Part shown: positions 12,600-23,529 of the stretch, piece by piece
Numbering within the stretch: position 1 is the stretch's first letter
Layout of the letters: each line of letters opens with the position of its first letter
Origin: Callorhinus ursinus
Lineage: Eukaryota; Chordata; Mammalia; Carnivora; Otariidae
Length of the DNA: 64,000 nt
Assembly (NCBI RefSeq): GCF_003265705.1
Contig: NW_020312848.1
Span: forward strand, 52,687,274-52,751,273
Direction of reading: 5' to 3'
Translations under genes and position numbers: made by a program
The notes under the pieces: model-generated
The model's input: only the letters and a program-made list of their open reading frames with translations
What the model was told of the DNA's origin: nothing
The model's database searches: none

Positions 12600-13314
12600 T
12601 ATAGGAACACTACAGGGCAAGTTTTCTTATCATTAAATTCTTAGATCTTTTCGAGGTATTCCTTGGAAAACCAAAGGCATAAAAGGCAACTATTCTTCTG
12701 GATTGCTAAACCTTGGCATTTTGAATGTTGTCAGCTTTTCCTAAAGGATTTTTAAGGTAAGACCTTTCTAGAACTGATTTCTGGTCTCCCGGGACAATCA
12801 TTTATTCTATTTCTGAGAAACATCTTCAGTGAAGGACCATTTGTCTTCAATAACTTTTAGATTTTGACATTTTTTAATTGTGGTTCATCAAACTTATATT
12901 GATTGTCTTGTGGCCTGAGGCTGAACTCCTTCCAGCTTTGCAGAGAGAACATGATAGGAATTCAGGATAGAATGCTTGTCTTGTGGATTATCATATCACA
13001 AATTTGCCATCCTTTGCATTATTCCCACTGCTAAACTTGCACTTGAATGACTTGTATACAGTCACTTCAGCAGACAGTTATATGCACACAGGTTGTGTTT
13101 ATGAATATATGAATGTCTAAGCATCCAGACAAAGAGAAAATACTGCAGTCAATTGTCCAAAGACTTTGTCTGCATGAGGCCAAACATGCAGAGGCTTGCC
13201 TGTACCTCCTTTCTCCCCACTGCTGGACACTGTGGGAAGACATCAAGACCAAGCTTAGCCCCTAGGGAGACTGGATCTCACAGCTCTGATTCCACCAACA
13301 TTTTGCTAAGTCCA
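12600..13314. other. intergenic, unique
   Basis: No gene or clear element seen. Confidence 0.4.
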
Positions 13315-13504
13315 CCGTTATGGGTTGAACTATATTCCCTCAAAATTCATATGTTGAACTCCTAAACCCCCAGTATCTCAGAATATGAACTTATTTGGAA
13401 ATAGAGTCATTATATATGTAACCAGTAAGGACGAGGTCATGTTGGAGTAGTAGAGTAAACCCTTAATCCAATAAGATGATGTCTTTATAAAAATGGGAAA
13501 ATTT

Positions 13505-13557
<53 letters not shown>

Positions 13558-13816
13558 AAACCATATGAAGATGAAAGCAGAGATGAAGGTGACATTTCAG
13601 GCCAAGGTATGATGAAGATTGCCAGCAAACCACCAGAAGCCAGGTGAGAAGCATGGAACAGATCCCCCCTCCCCCGACAGCCCTCAGAAGGGACCAGCCC
13701 TGCATAAACCTTGATCTCGACCTTCTAGTTTTCAAAACGTTGAGCCAATAAATTTCTGTTGGTTAAGCTACCCAGTGTGTGGTACCTTGTTACGTCAGCT
13801 CTAGTAAACTGATACA
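13315..13816 (+). mobile_element. probable solo LTR (MaLR/MLT-type)
   Basis: Begins 'gttatgggttgaactatatt', continues 'aattcatatgttgaactcct' and 'tttggaaatagagtcatt', has 'aataaatttctgttggttaa' at 13748 (polyadenylation signal position of an LTR) and ends 'ctagtaaactgataca'. This order matches old mammalian LTR retrotransposon LTRs. No internal region is present, so it is a solo LTR. The subfamily is not certain. Confidence 0.65.
13507..13557 (+). repeat. compound (AC)n(AG)n microsatellite
   Basis: Sixteen AC units (13507-13538) followed directly by about nine AG units, inside the LTR. Confidence 0.97.
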
Positions 13817-15250
13817 CTTACATTTTGGTTGGTCCATTGGGACTGGTTGAGTCTCCAAACCCCTTAATTAAGAAAATTTTACCTACTTTGCAGCTCTTTG
13901 CTTGAGTCTTCTGGCTTCCTTCATCTCTGTGATACTCAGTACCTCCTCCCCACTCTGCCCCTTGTGGAATATATACTTATTTCAGTTCAGCTCTTCCCAT
14001 GCCTGTCTACTCTATCAACTCCCCTCCTCATCCTCTACTAGTTTCTTTCCCTATGCTTGAAAAAAAAATCCTTCCATCTTCTTTGACAATTTCTTTTGCT
14101 TTTTAAACTTGTAAATAAAAACTGGCATTTTTTATCCTAACTACTGGCATAAACATACTTTGATATCCATCACCATGAAATAATGTTCTGTGACCAATAT
14201 CTTGTCTCTGATTCTTCCTCTGTCAACAACCATTTTTTTCTCTTCCCTCATGCTCTCTCTACTTCTCCCTTTTGTGATCCCCAAGTCCTGGACTTCTCAC
14301 ACTTCTGCCAGGCCTCTGATTCTGGGTATTCACTTGCCTTCTTAACCAGGCTGGACTTTTGGGTGTGTGTCTTCAGTGTTTCCTGTGGCATTCTAAGATT
14401 CTTTGCAGTCTTGACTTTCTGACAGATTCATTATTGAGCATAAGTTACTCCAATTGCCCATTTCTTTGCTCCAATTTTGTTGGACAAAGTGACAAAATCG
14501 TGCTGTTGGGTCCAACATCTACACATACTATCTAATTTCAACTGGACCCTCACTATTGCATAGTCTTATCACATTTTCATAGCAATTCTTCTGTTCTCTT
14601 CTCTAATCAAATTCACCTCAGGTAAATCATCTTGCCTTCCACTTTGTTGGGACTCAGCCTATATGACTTTGTGCTCCCAGTATCTAAAAATGGAACTCAT
14701 TAAAAAAATAAATAAAAATGGAACTCATTGCATTCCTTCTACAAATAATTTCACTCTTTGTGTTCCTCAGAATTGTTTATGCAGTCAGTCAATGCAAGCC
14801 TCCAAATGTCAACCCAAGTTTACTTTCCTGGGAATATTTTCTGTTTATATCTTGGGCTATAGTTTAAGTAGAATATATGGCATTTCCCAAATAGGCTTTA
14901 AAATAATCCAACTTCATGCATCTGCTAATATTTCATGTTTCTGAGTGCCGCTATGTTTCATTCTCCATCTTGTCTCCAGCAAATAATTTCCACCTCTCAA
15001 GACCCAGTTGAAAGGCTGCCTCTCCATCAGGCCATTCCTTATCATCTACCTGGTAGTGATCTTTTCCCCTCTTATGACATTCCACAACTATTATGGTAAC
15101 TACTTCATTATTATAATGTATGCATTCACCTTTTCTATATTAATAGATTCTAAGCTTCTTTGAGGCAGGTATGCAATCTTAATCTTTCTATCTCCCATGT
15201 TGCCTGCATTTAATAGATGTAAAGTAAATAGTATTTAGTAACAAAATAAT
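13817..15250 (+). mobile_element. LINE-2-like sequence, 3' end at right
   Basis: The last 300 bp (about 14950-15250) match an L2 3' end in sense: 'caagacccagttgaaaggct', 'atcaggccattccttatcat', 'attctaagcttctttgaggc'. The pyrimidine-rich sequence before it (13900-14940) is compatible with more L2 or another old LINE but too decayed to name. The frames at 14183-14422 and 14663-14944 fall in it and are not genes. Confidence 0.55.
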
Positions 15251-16187
15251 TTTTAAAATGACTCTTGAATAATTATAACCAGATAAGTAGCTGCGTGTTT
15301 AATTATTTACCCCAATATCTGGAGATATATAAACATAGAAATCTCAGTATAGAAACCTCATCTTTTTGAGATGATAAAATAATTTTCCAAACCAAAACCA
15401 AACCAAAATCAAAACAAAAGGAAAACAAAAACACTATGGAATCTGATACATGAAGTTCATTTTTTATAAGCAGTGTGCTTTATTTAGTCTTTCTTACTGT
15501 GAGATATTTCCTAATTCAAAGGAACATTGTGAGGGTAAATGAGAAAACAGGTTTGGTTTTTTCTCTGTATACAGGTGAATAAAGCCGCCAAAAGCATCTT
15601 TTTCGTGTGTATGTCTGTGATAAATTTTGTAGATTTACTCTGAATACTATTTATTGTTTCCCAGAGGATTTTCAGTGTAGGCATTTTTTCCTTTATCCTG
15701 TCTACAGCAAGCCACACTAACACAATTCTGAGAAATACAAATACAAAACCAGGAGGTTAAATCCCGGACTTCTTTGTTCTGTAACCTCAAAAAGGCAACA
15801 ATGCATAAAATGCTGTCATTTGGGAACACAAAAGGAGATTCATGCCAAACATTCTGTTCTATTTTTTTTTAAATACAGCAATAGCCACTGTATCTAGCGC
15901 TTTAGTGCATTAATTAGACATATTTTTTTCCCGAGGTTATGCCTAGCAATTGCTAGTGTAGGTTTTCCCCCATTTAATCTTAGTTCCCCTCCTGTCTTCT
16001 AATCTTTCTGTTTATGATTTCTCTCTTCTTCTTGCTGTCTAGTTGAGTTGACAGATGGAACTAGAGGACCTGTGAATGAATTTGTTTGGATTGTAACATT
16101 TAATATTTAATTTTTTTTATAGTCTTGAGCCATACATTGTGGTCTTGATAGCACATTTTGCTATTGGTGAATAGAGCATGTGTTTTT
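15251..16187. other. intergenic, unique
   Basis: AT-rich; A/C-rich simple sequence at 15386-15432; otherwise nothing recognisable. Confidence 0.45.
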
Positions 16188-16357
16188 TTTTTTTTTTGAA
16201 AAATATTCTATATTTTTTTTATTGTTATGTTAATCACCATATATTACATCATTAGTTTTTGATGCAGTGTTCCATGATTCATTGTTTGTTCATAACACCC
16301 AGTGCACCATGCAAAACGTGCCCTCCTCAATACCCATCACCAGGCTAACCCATCCCC
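16188..16357 (-). mobile_element. short 5'-truncated LINE-1 3' end insertion
   Basis: Complement of the L1 3' tip with a T-run at the left (the A-tail). A perfect 16-bp duplication tagagcatgtgttttt lies at 16172-16187 and 16358-16373. Only about 170 bp of L1 was inserted, into the left part of a MIR. Confidence 0.95.
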
Positions 16358-16373
16358 TAGAGCATGTGTTTTT

Positions 16374-16592
16374 GAATTCAATAAACCTAAATTTGAATTC
16401 CAGTTCTACCATTTATCCCTGGTGACCTTGAGCAAATTGCCTAATCTCTGTCAGCCTCAATTTCCTTGTCTTTAAAAAAGTGATCATACCATTTACTTTG
16501 CAGAGTGGTTAGGAGTTTTAAGTGAAATAGTGTATGTAATGTACATAGCACAGTGCCTGGCACTCCATGCACAATAAATGGTAGGTATTATT
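16374..16592 (+). mobile_element. MIR SINE
   Basis: Sense MIR order: 'aattccagttctaccattta', 'tgaccttgagcaaattgcct', 'cctcaatttccttgtcttta', 'cacagtgcctggcactccat'. Its 5' part before 16188 is separated by the L1 insertion. Confidence 0.85.
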
Positions 16593-16599
16593 CTCTTTC

Positions 16600-18239
16600 T
16601 ATTTAGGGAGACATATGATAATGTTCATTTAAATACAAGTTTCATTGGCTCTACATTCTCTTTTTGTAATGCTAACAATTCACAACTATGAATCAACTTT
16701 ACCCCATGACTCTTCCACCACTTTGCCCTCCAACTTATTTTGGAAGGTAGTTTCTCTGAGAAGATAGAGGTGAACTCTAGAGTTTGATGAACCACAGTGG
16801 ATAGAGTGGGGAGGGGACTAAAGGCTGTCTCTTCCATGTCATTCTTACGTAATTTGCCCATATTTCACTGTTTTTTCTATCTTCTATCTCCCCAGGGTAT
16901 CACTGCTGAGAAAAAAACTTTCTTAAGTGCCAAGCAAGGAACAATGTCTGCTGTGAAGCTCTGGGCAAAGGATACCATACCTTCTTTCACACCAAAGTCG
17001 TGATTCCACTCAGGATTGGACATCATGATGGACTTACCTTCTTGGAAAAAGAGCTACTTAGGACTCTCTTGAGAAGAACCTTCTTAGGTATCCTAATTTG
17101 TTTTTCCAGATCATTGATATTATGACATTTTCAGGAAAAGATGACGTTTTTCCATTTGATGGAAATAAAGTTTATACGGGACATCTCAACTTCAACTTAC
17201 ATAAGAGACATTAATGAATTTTCCACAAATTAAAAGCATCAAAAGCTTTAGTTTTTTTTATTTTTACTTTTCAGAAAAATATTATGAAAAAGAGCCCAAA
17301 TGAATATTTGACAATGTTTTAAAAATAAGCAGAAATTTTAATTTTCATGTGTTAATAGTTACAGAAACATTTTACCAGCTCATTAGGTTGGTTATATACA
17401 CTCAGGGTACACTTTTTATTGAAATGAATATGCAGTGTTCTCCTGTTTCTTTATTGCCTTTATAATTATGAAGTTTCCTGAGATTGTGCATACAGTACCA
17501 TTTTATTTAAAAAAGTTTATTGGCCATTATTTTATAGATTCAGTAGTTTATAATGTACATTTATGTGCATCCAATTGAATAATAATTTCCAGTTTTGTTT
17601 TTGAAGGTTTATTTATCTTATTTTCTAACAGAGTCATTTATTATGACATTAGGTCTCAAATTACTAGTCATTAAAAAAAAAACTCTAAGCATTGATAGGA
17701 TTGTCTTATTTTTCCTCCAAAATTAAATTGCCCTTTCTGTAATCTGTTTTGAAGAGCATGGGGCAAATTAGTTGTATGGAATTTGTGGTTTGCTTATTGG
17801 AATTAAACTAGTTACAGCAAAATCTGCTGATTCCATCCAGGCTGAGCCTATGAACGAAAAGTATAAAATCTGTTTTAGATAAGAGTCAGTGAATTTAGTC
17901 CCCATGAATGATGCCAGGTTGGCAACTTTTGAATGGTGCCAGATGGACATGGGAGATTTTATTTTTTTTCCTTTAATGAACAGACTAGAGAAGCAGGTGC
18001 TAGAGGACTACTCTCAGGGTGCCGTGGGGGAATTTGGCTTCTATTTCCATTCTAGCATTATTCCTTGTTTTGAAACAGCTAAAAAGTAGGGATCAAAGGA
18101 GGGGGGTGAATGGTCACCAGTTGGGAATTCCTGTGATATGAATTATGACCATAACTACTACTGTGGTGTAGCTAGACTTGCAATTAGGATTTCAGTCCTC
18201 CAACATTTAACGTATTAGAGCTGTTAGACTTATTAGCTT
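16600..18239. other. intergenic, unique
   Basis: No confirmed gene. Contains a strong plus-strand splice-acceptor-like site at 16894 (see findings). Otherwise AT-rich and unassigned. Confidence 0.45.
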
Positions 18240-18450
18240 AGCATCACTGTATCTCAGAACTGAAAAGGGTCTTAGCAATGCCCTATCCCCAAACTGTATT
18301 TTTACAGATGAGTCCAAAAAAAGGCCTACAGAAAAAAGGAGATTTGCCCAAAGTTACATGACTAATTAGTAGTATACCCACACCCCAACTCCGGATTCCT
18401 GACTCTGAATCTGTCACTCTTGCCATCATGCTATATTGCCAAACTCTTCA
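18240..18450 (-). mobile_element. old MIR-like SINE, antisense
   Basis: 'cagaactgaaaagggtctta', 'tttttacagatgagtcc', 'gagatttgcccaaagttaca' and 'ttcctgactctgaatctgtc' follow the order of an ancient tRNA-derived SINE in complement. Family call is tentative. Confidence 0.5.
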
Positions 18451-19429
18451 CGAATATCATCTGCTGACTTTTTTCCCCTACAGAGTGAACTTGTGAAACA
18501 GACAGACAGACAGACAAACAAGGGAAATAGCTCCCTGTTGGTACCTTTGCATCAGAACACCTCTTCCGTATTTGGCAGATTCTCCCCCTGAGTTTCCACA
18601 TAGACTTTCTTCTTTGGCAATTAGCAGAGTAGAAAAGAAAAATATTTGCAGCCTAATTTAAATCTTCTAATTAACAGTCATTATTATTTTTAATATAATC
18701 CAATTGCACTATAAACATTAGAGAAAACAATTAAGGCAAGCTCAGGGAGAGAGAAAACCTATCACAACCACCACACTGCTGATCTCTTGGAAATCATTAC
18801 GGATAATTTCTTGGACTTAAACAAACAAACAAAAAAGATCATTCCCCAGTTTCTTTATCTGGATTGTTTGGTATATGACTGTGTCCACATAACCTAAAAG
18901 AAATGCTCTGTATTAAATGATTATAGCCGTGAAAATTCTGTTTCATCACAACATTGCAGAGAGATGAATTAAGTTCTAGGATATAAAGTTCACAGAAAGG
19001 GAAACATATATAAATGTGGAAATGTGTCGTGGTTTATAGCCAGAGCTTATGGTAATCAAACTTTAGCTGGTTAAGAGGATTTTATACTGATTTCTCCACA
19101 TCCTTCCTTTTCCCTTTATTATTTCTATTACCAGCCACTCATTCTTGGCTTGATATCTAGCCATCAACTCTGCAGGCCTGGAGCCGTTTAATCCTCTAGG
19201 AAGGTTCTGTCCAGATTGCCTGGTACTCCACTTCCCTTCATAGACCTCTCCCCCAGGCCATCTACCCCTTGACCCAACCTGACTGGCCCCTACTAGGATC
19301 AGTTATGTCCAGGCCTGCAGGAAGGAGAGACTCTATTTCAATTCACCCTTGTTAATCATGCGGCCCTAACCCAGGACCCCTCTCCTGGTAAAGATTAATT
19401 TTTTGGAAGAGGGGTAACAATGCAGAGCA
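18451..19429. other. intergenic, unique
   Basis: Nothing recognised beyond a short (CAGA)n-like run near 18500. Confidence 0.4.
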
Positions 19430-19615
19430 TAAGCATTTGGGCTTTGGAGACAAGCAGACCTAGATTTAAAATCCAGCTCCAACACTTCTTACCTGATTGA
19501 CACTAGGCAAGTACTTTTCTGTATCTCAGCTTCTAACTCTTAGGGTTGTAGGGAGGTCTACATGAGATAATTAATGCAATTAACCTGGTAGAGAGTAAGC
19601 AACAATATATAGTGT
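19430..19615 (+). mobile_element. MIR SINE
   Basis: 'aagcatttgggctttggaga', 'cactaggcaagtacttttct', 'gagataattaatgcaatta': a sense MIR. Confidence 0.75.
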
Positions 19616-19639
19616 TTATTCTGATGCAAGGCAAGAGAG

Positions 19640-19790
19640 CTGGTGAGTAAGAGCTTGAGTTGTGAATCCTAACACTGTCCATCACTAGTAAGTTATTTTC
19701 TTCTCAGAGTCTCTATTTTCTCAACCGCAAAATGGAATGAATAATAGTGCCTACTCCACAGAAGGTTTAGTGAAATAATAGCTCTAAATC
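19640..19790 (+). mobile_element. MIR SINE, second copy
   Basis: 'agcttgagttgtgaatccta', 'ttctcaaccgcaaaatgg', 'aatagtgcctactccacaga': a second MIR in the same orientation directly after the first. Confidence 0.7.
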
Positions 19791-20369
19791 ATTTGACATT
19801 ATATGTTATATCTGGAGAGAGAATGCAAGAAAGCAAGTTCACACTGTATTATATTACTTCCCATGACTTTTTTACTGTCCGGTCAGCTTTTCCATCAGAA
19901 GATTGTGTTACTGTCTTGTGGGTCTCCCAGAAGCTGAGTGCATTATCCACAGCACTGGAGGAAATCTGCATTCATTCATCCATCCGTTTATTTATTCTTC
20001 AACAATTATCTATTATTAACTATTGCTGTCCTTTCTTTCACCTCTGTGTTGGACTTCCTCCCAGAACTGACAACTAGGTCTGACCCCAAAGTCTCCCATT
20101 TCTTACTGGGCAGGCTTAATTTGAAGTCACCAGCAACTTTCAGTCCGCACTGTCCTGTTATGGTTACTGAAGCCATATCCCATGACCACTGCCCCCCTGA
20201 GCTTGTCCTCTCCGCTTGTGCCTGATTGACACTACTTTTAATCCAGAACTTTCTGCTTTTAAACAAATGCTCAAACCTTTCCTCCTCCTGAAACTTATTT
20301 CTGCCTTATTTCCTTCTTTCAGGTCCAGGTTCTTGGGCCATCCAACAGGACAATGAATTAGTTTGATAA
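19791..20369. other. intergenic
   Basis: Several overlapping frames of 86-95 codons (19793-20266) lie here on both strands. None resembles a known protein and they overlap one another, so I treat them as chance. Confidence 0.4.
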
Positions 20370-21080
20370 ACTATTCTGAACTGATGGGGAAAGTTATTTA
20401 TCCAACCAATATTCTGAGGACCTACCATGTGCCAGGCACTGTAGAAGCTTCTGTGGAAGTCAGTGGTGAATTAGACGGATGCAATAGTTGTCCCCATAGA
20501 GCTTACAGTCAAGAGGAGAAGATGGGGAAATACACAGACAATTAAAACACTGTGTACTAAAGATTTCCGCAGCAAAGGAAGCACATAGGATGCATACCTA
20601 ATCCACACTTGAGGGGTCAGGGATGGCTTCTTGGAAGGAGAAATATCTTAACCAAGAGAAAGGGGTGGTTGGAAGTTGGTGTTCTGGACCAAAGCCGTTA
20701 GAAAAGCTCTGAGTAAAGAGAAGGCACGACTTGCTCATGGTTTCAATAGGAAACATTCGGCATGCTGGAGAATGGAGTGTAAATAGGGCTTGAAAGTAGT
20801 TTAGGTGAAAGAAGTATGAAGGGCCCAGGTTAAAAGTAGCTTTATAAGATACATCAAGGAATTTAGGCTTTATCTGAAGCATTAGGGAGCCACTTAAGGG
20901 TTTTAAATAGGGCAGACACATTATCAAGTTTGGTTTTAGAAATCTCATTTTGGCTGAAGTACAGAAAACCGTCTGGAAGGAGGGCAATTCTAGAAAGGGA
21001 CCATCCAGTTGGAAAGCTTTTGCTGTGATTCACATGAGCAATGAGATTGAGCCAGAGAGATGGAGGAAATAGGCAGGCAT
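20370..21080 (-). mobile_element. LINE-2 3' part, antisense
   Basis: 'ctaccatgtgccaggcactg', 'tagagcttacagtcaagagg', 'aggaatttaggctttatctg', 'agggttttaaatagggcaga' match the complement of the L2 3' UTR and ORF2 end. The frame at 20598-20987 (129 codons, minus) is a remnant or chance frame within it. Confidence 0.75.
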
Positions 21081-21084
21081 TCGT

Positions 21085-21300
21085 GGGTCCATTTATTTAT
21101 TAATTCAACAAATACATATTGACCCGGTGCCAGGCACTATGCTGGGTTTGGGGGGCTAAATGGTGAATGGAAGAGACTACAGGGCTCCAGGCTCTTGTGG
21201 GGGATTCTGACTGGTTGTAATAGGAGCAACAACTGAGCACTGAGGTACCACAGGGTACATGTCTGGCTGGGACTTGAAGAAGTCACCTGAAAGGCAAGTA
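21085..21300 (-). mobile_element. second LINE-2 3' end, antisense
   Basis: A fresh L2 3' terminus complement: 'tttattaattcaacaaatac', 'ggtgccaggcactatgctgg'. Confidence 0.7.
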
Positions 21301-21329
21301 AAATAAGCAAATGGCAAACTCAGATCTGC

Positions 21330-21700
21330 ATCCAGTTATTCCAAAAATATTTATTAAATATTTTATTGTGTGCCAAAAACTCTTCTTGGCGTGGAAGATA
21401 TAGCCGTAAAAAAGACAAATTCTCTAGGTCACGGGGCTTACATTTTAGTGCGAAGCCTCCTTTCTAGCCTTCTGATTCATGAGTATCAGTATGAAGCTAG
21501 AACAGGGGATGGAGATAGAGAAATTTTATGAGATAGATTGATAATCAGAGGTGAAAAAAATAAAGCAAGACGACTGTCTAGAGAATTCAGGAGAAAGAGC
21601 AGGTCTGGGTAAGAAATGAGAAGCTGAGTTTTCTACATGTTGAGTCTGAGGTACCCAAGAGATGTCAAACAAGAATTTGCACTTAAAAAAAGGAATTCTT
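21330..21700 (-). mobile_element. third LINE-2 3' end, antisense
   Basis: 'ccaaaaatatttattaaata', 'acggggcttacattttagtg' and 'tctacatgttgagtctgagg' show a third L2-like terminus in the same orientation. Confidence 0.55.
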
Positions 21701-21714
21701 TAGTAAACAGTATT

Positions 21715-22165
21715 GTAATATAGTTATACATTTGGGCTCTGTAGTCAAACATTGACTCCACTACTTGTAAGCTCCATTACTTTATTTATTTATTTTTTAA
21801 AGGATTTTATTTATTTATTTGACAGACAGAGCACAAGCAGGGGGAGCAACAGAGGGAGAAGGAGAAGCAGGCTTCCTGCAGAGCAGGGAGCCCGATGCGG
21901 GGCTCGATCCCAGGACCCTGGGATCATGACCTGAGCCGGAGGCAGACGCCTAACAACTGAGCCACCCAGGTGCCCCAAGCTCCATTACTTTAGACAAATA
22001 ACCTAACCTTCCTGAATCTCAGTTTTCTCATCTGTACAATGGAGATAACAATAGTACCAATCTCATAGGGCTTTTGTGAGGATTAAATGAACTACTATAT
22101 GTTAAATGTTTAGAACAGTGCATTCCACCCAGTAAGTCCTAAATAAGTGTTAGCTATTGTATGTC
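21715..22165 (+). mobile_element. MIR SINE, split by a Can-SINE
   Basis: 'tttgggctctgtagtcaaac' before and 'aaataacctaaccttcctga', 'ctcatctgtacaatggagat', 'cttttgtgaggattaaatga' after the SINE give a full sense MIR once the insertion at 21785-21976 is set aside. Confidence 0.85.
21785..21976 (-). mobile_element. Can-SINE inside a MIR
   Basis: Antisense Can-SINE from the TTTATT tail complement to 'gccacccaggtgcccc'. Perfect 16-bp duplication aagctccattacttta at 21769-21784 and 21977-21992. Confidence 0.97.
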
Positions 22166-22379
22166 TGAAGCTGGAGTTTTCTGTATGGGGATCATACGCA
22201 TATATTTGTATGAGTTGTGCATGACACAAAGGTACCGCATCCAAGTTGACACCATTGGTATCATAGGTGTTGTGGATTTGTATATATGCTGTAACAGCTT
22301 TCTGCAGAGGTAAGTGAGGAAGGAGTATCTTTTTTTAGTCTGTACAAAGGTGCTGAAATAGTTAACAGTGGCCTTTACA

Positions 22380-22720
22380 CAGTTGATCATCAGTACTATT
22401 TATGCTATGAGATTGTTAAAGGAGAAAGTGTCCAGAGAGAGGCAGGTGTGAATGGCCTAGGACAGCACCTTAAGGATCAACAACAGCATTTAAGGAAGAA
22501 GTAGAGCCTACAAAGGAGACTGAGAAGGCCCAGCCAGAGAAGGAGGAGGAACGCCAGTGGCTCATGTTACTGTGAAAGAAAGAGAATGTAACACGAAGGA
22601 CATAGTGGCGAACTGTGCCAATGGTGCCGAGGAATAAGGCAACCTAAGGATCAAGAAGTGCCACTGGATTAGCAGTCAGGATATTATTGGTGATAAATAA
22701 TATCCTTCTCAACTCTCCAC
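22380..22720 (-). mobile_element. LINE-2 fragment, antisense
   Basis: 'acagcaccttaaggatcaac', 'acaaaggagactgagaaggc' and 'aatggtgccgaggaataagg' correspond to the complement of an L2 ORF2 stretch. Confidence 0.55.
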
Positions 22721-23335
22721 TGGGACTCACATACACCTTAACAGTGTCCTTCTGGAGGCTACTCCTCTTGCAGGGCAGGTAAGTGAAAAAATTATTTTTG
22801 GGGAAAGAATCTTGTGGCCCCTCAAATTATACACTGTGGATGGTCATCTACCCTGTGTAAGGTTAGTCTTAATCAGCAGTTGTCCAGATTATAAACTGAC
22901 TCCTGTACCTGCAATAAATAGTTCTGCTCTCTATGGTTGGATCAGTAATATACCTTTTTTTTTTTTTTTTGCTACAGATGACTAATTTTAAGCTGTAAGT
23001 GCTATATAAAGCTGCAATTATTTTTAAGTTATCTAAATTCTCTTGAGCCTTCATTGTACACCATTGGTTTTTGCCACTATTTGGTTACTATAACCATAAA
23101 TAAAATAATAGCTTCCACCACTCAAATCCCCAGTGGGATCTGAATCTGGGTGTGTTACATGTCCCATCCATCTGATATGTTATTTCAGTCATTCTCTACC
23201 TATCCTTAGAAGTGGCAAAGTGACATGATTCACTATCTTTCCTCCTAATATAAAGAATATTTCCCCTTCAGTCATTTTATAGCTTGTATAACTTCCAGAA
23301 TATATGTATATAAAATTGTTTCAAGTTCTTTTCTA
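22721..23335. other. intergenic
   Basis: Nothing recognised; T-run of about 17 near 22955. Confidence 0.4.
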
Positions 23336-23522
23336 GGGGCCCCTGGGTGGCTCAGTTGGTTAAGCATCCCACTCTTGACTTCAGCTCAGGTCATGATCTC
23401 AGGGTGGTGAGATATGGGCATGGAGCCTGCTTGGGATTTTCTCTCTCCATCTCCCTCTGCCCCTCCCCACCACTCGTGCATGCACGCTCTCTCTCTCTCT
23501 CTAAAAAAATAAAATAAAAAAA
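23336..23522 (+). mobile_element. Can-SINE
   Basis: Head 'ggcccctgggtggctcagtt', 'agctcaggtcatgatctcag', TCTCTCTCT tract, A-rich tail. Imperfect duplication aagttcttttct / aagttcctttcc flanks it, suggesting some age. Confidence 0.93.
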
Positions 23523-23529
23523 TAAAGTT

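Noticed and set aside
20598..20987. 129-codon minus-strand frame
   Set aside because: Lies in a decayed L2 remnant; no intact RT motif or conserved domain.
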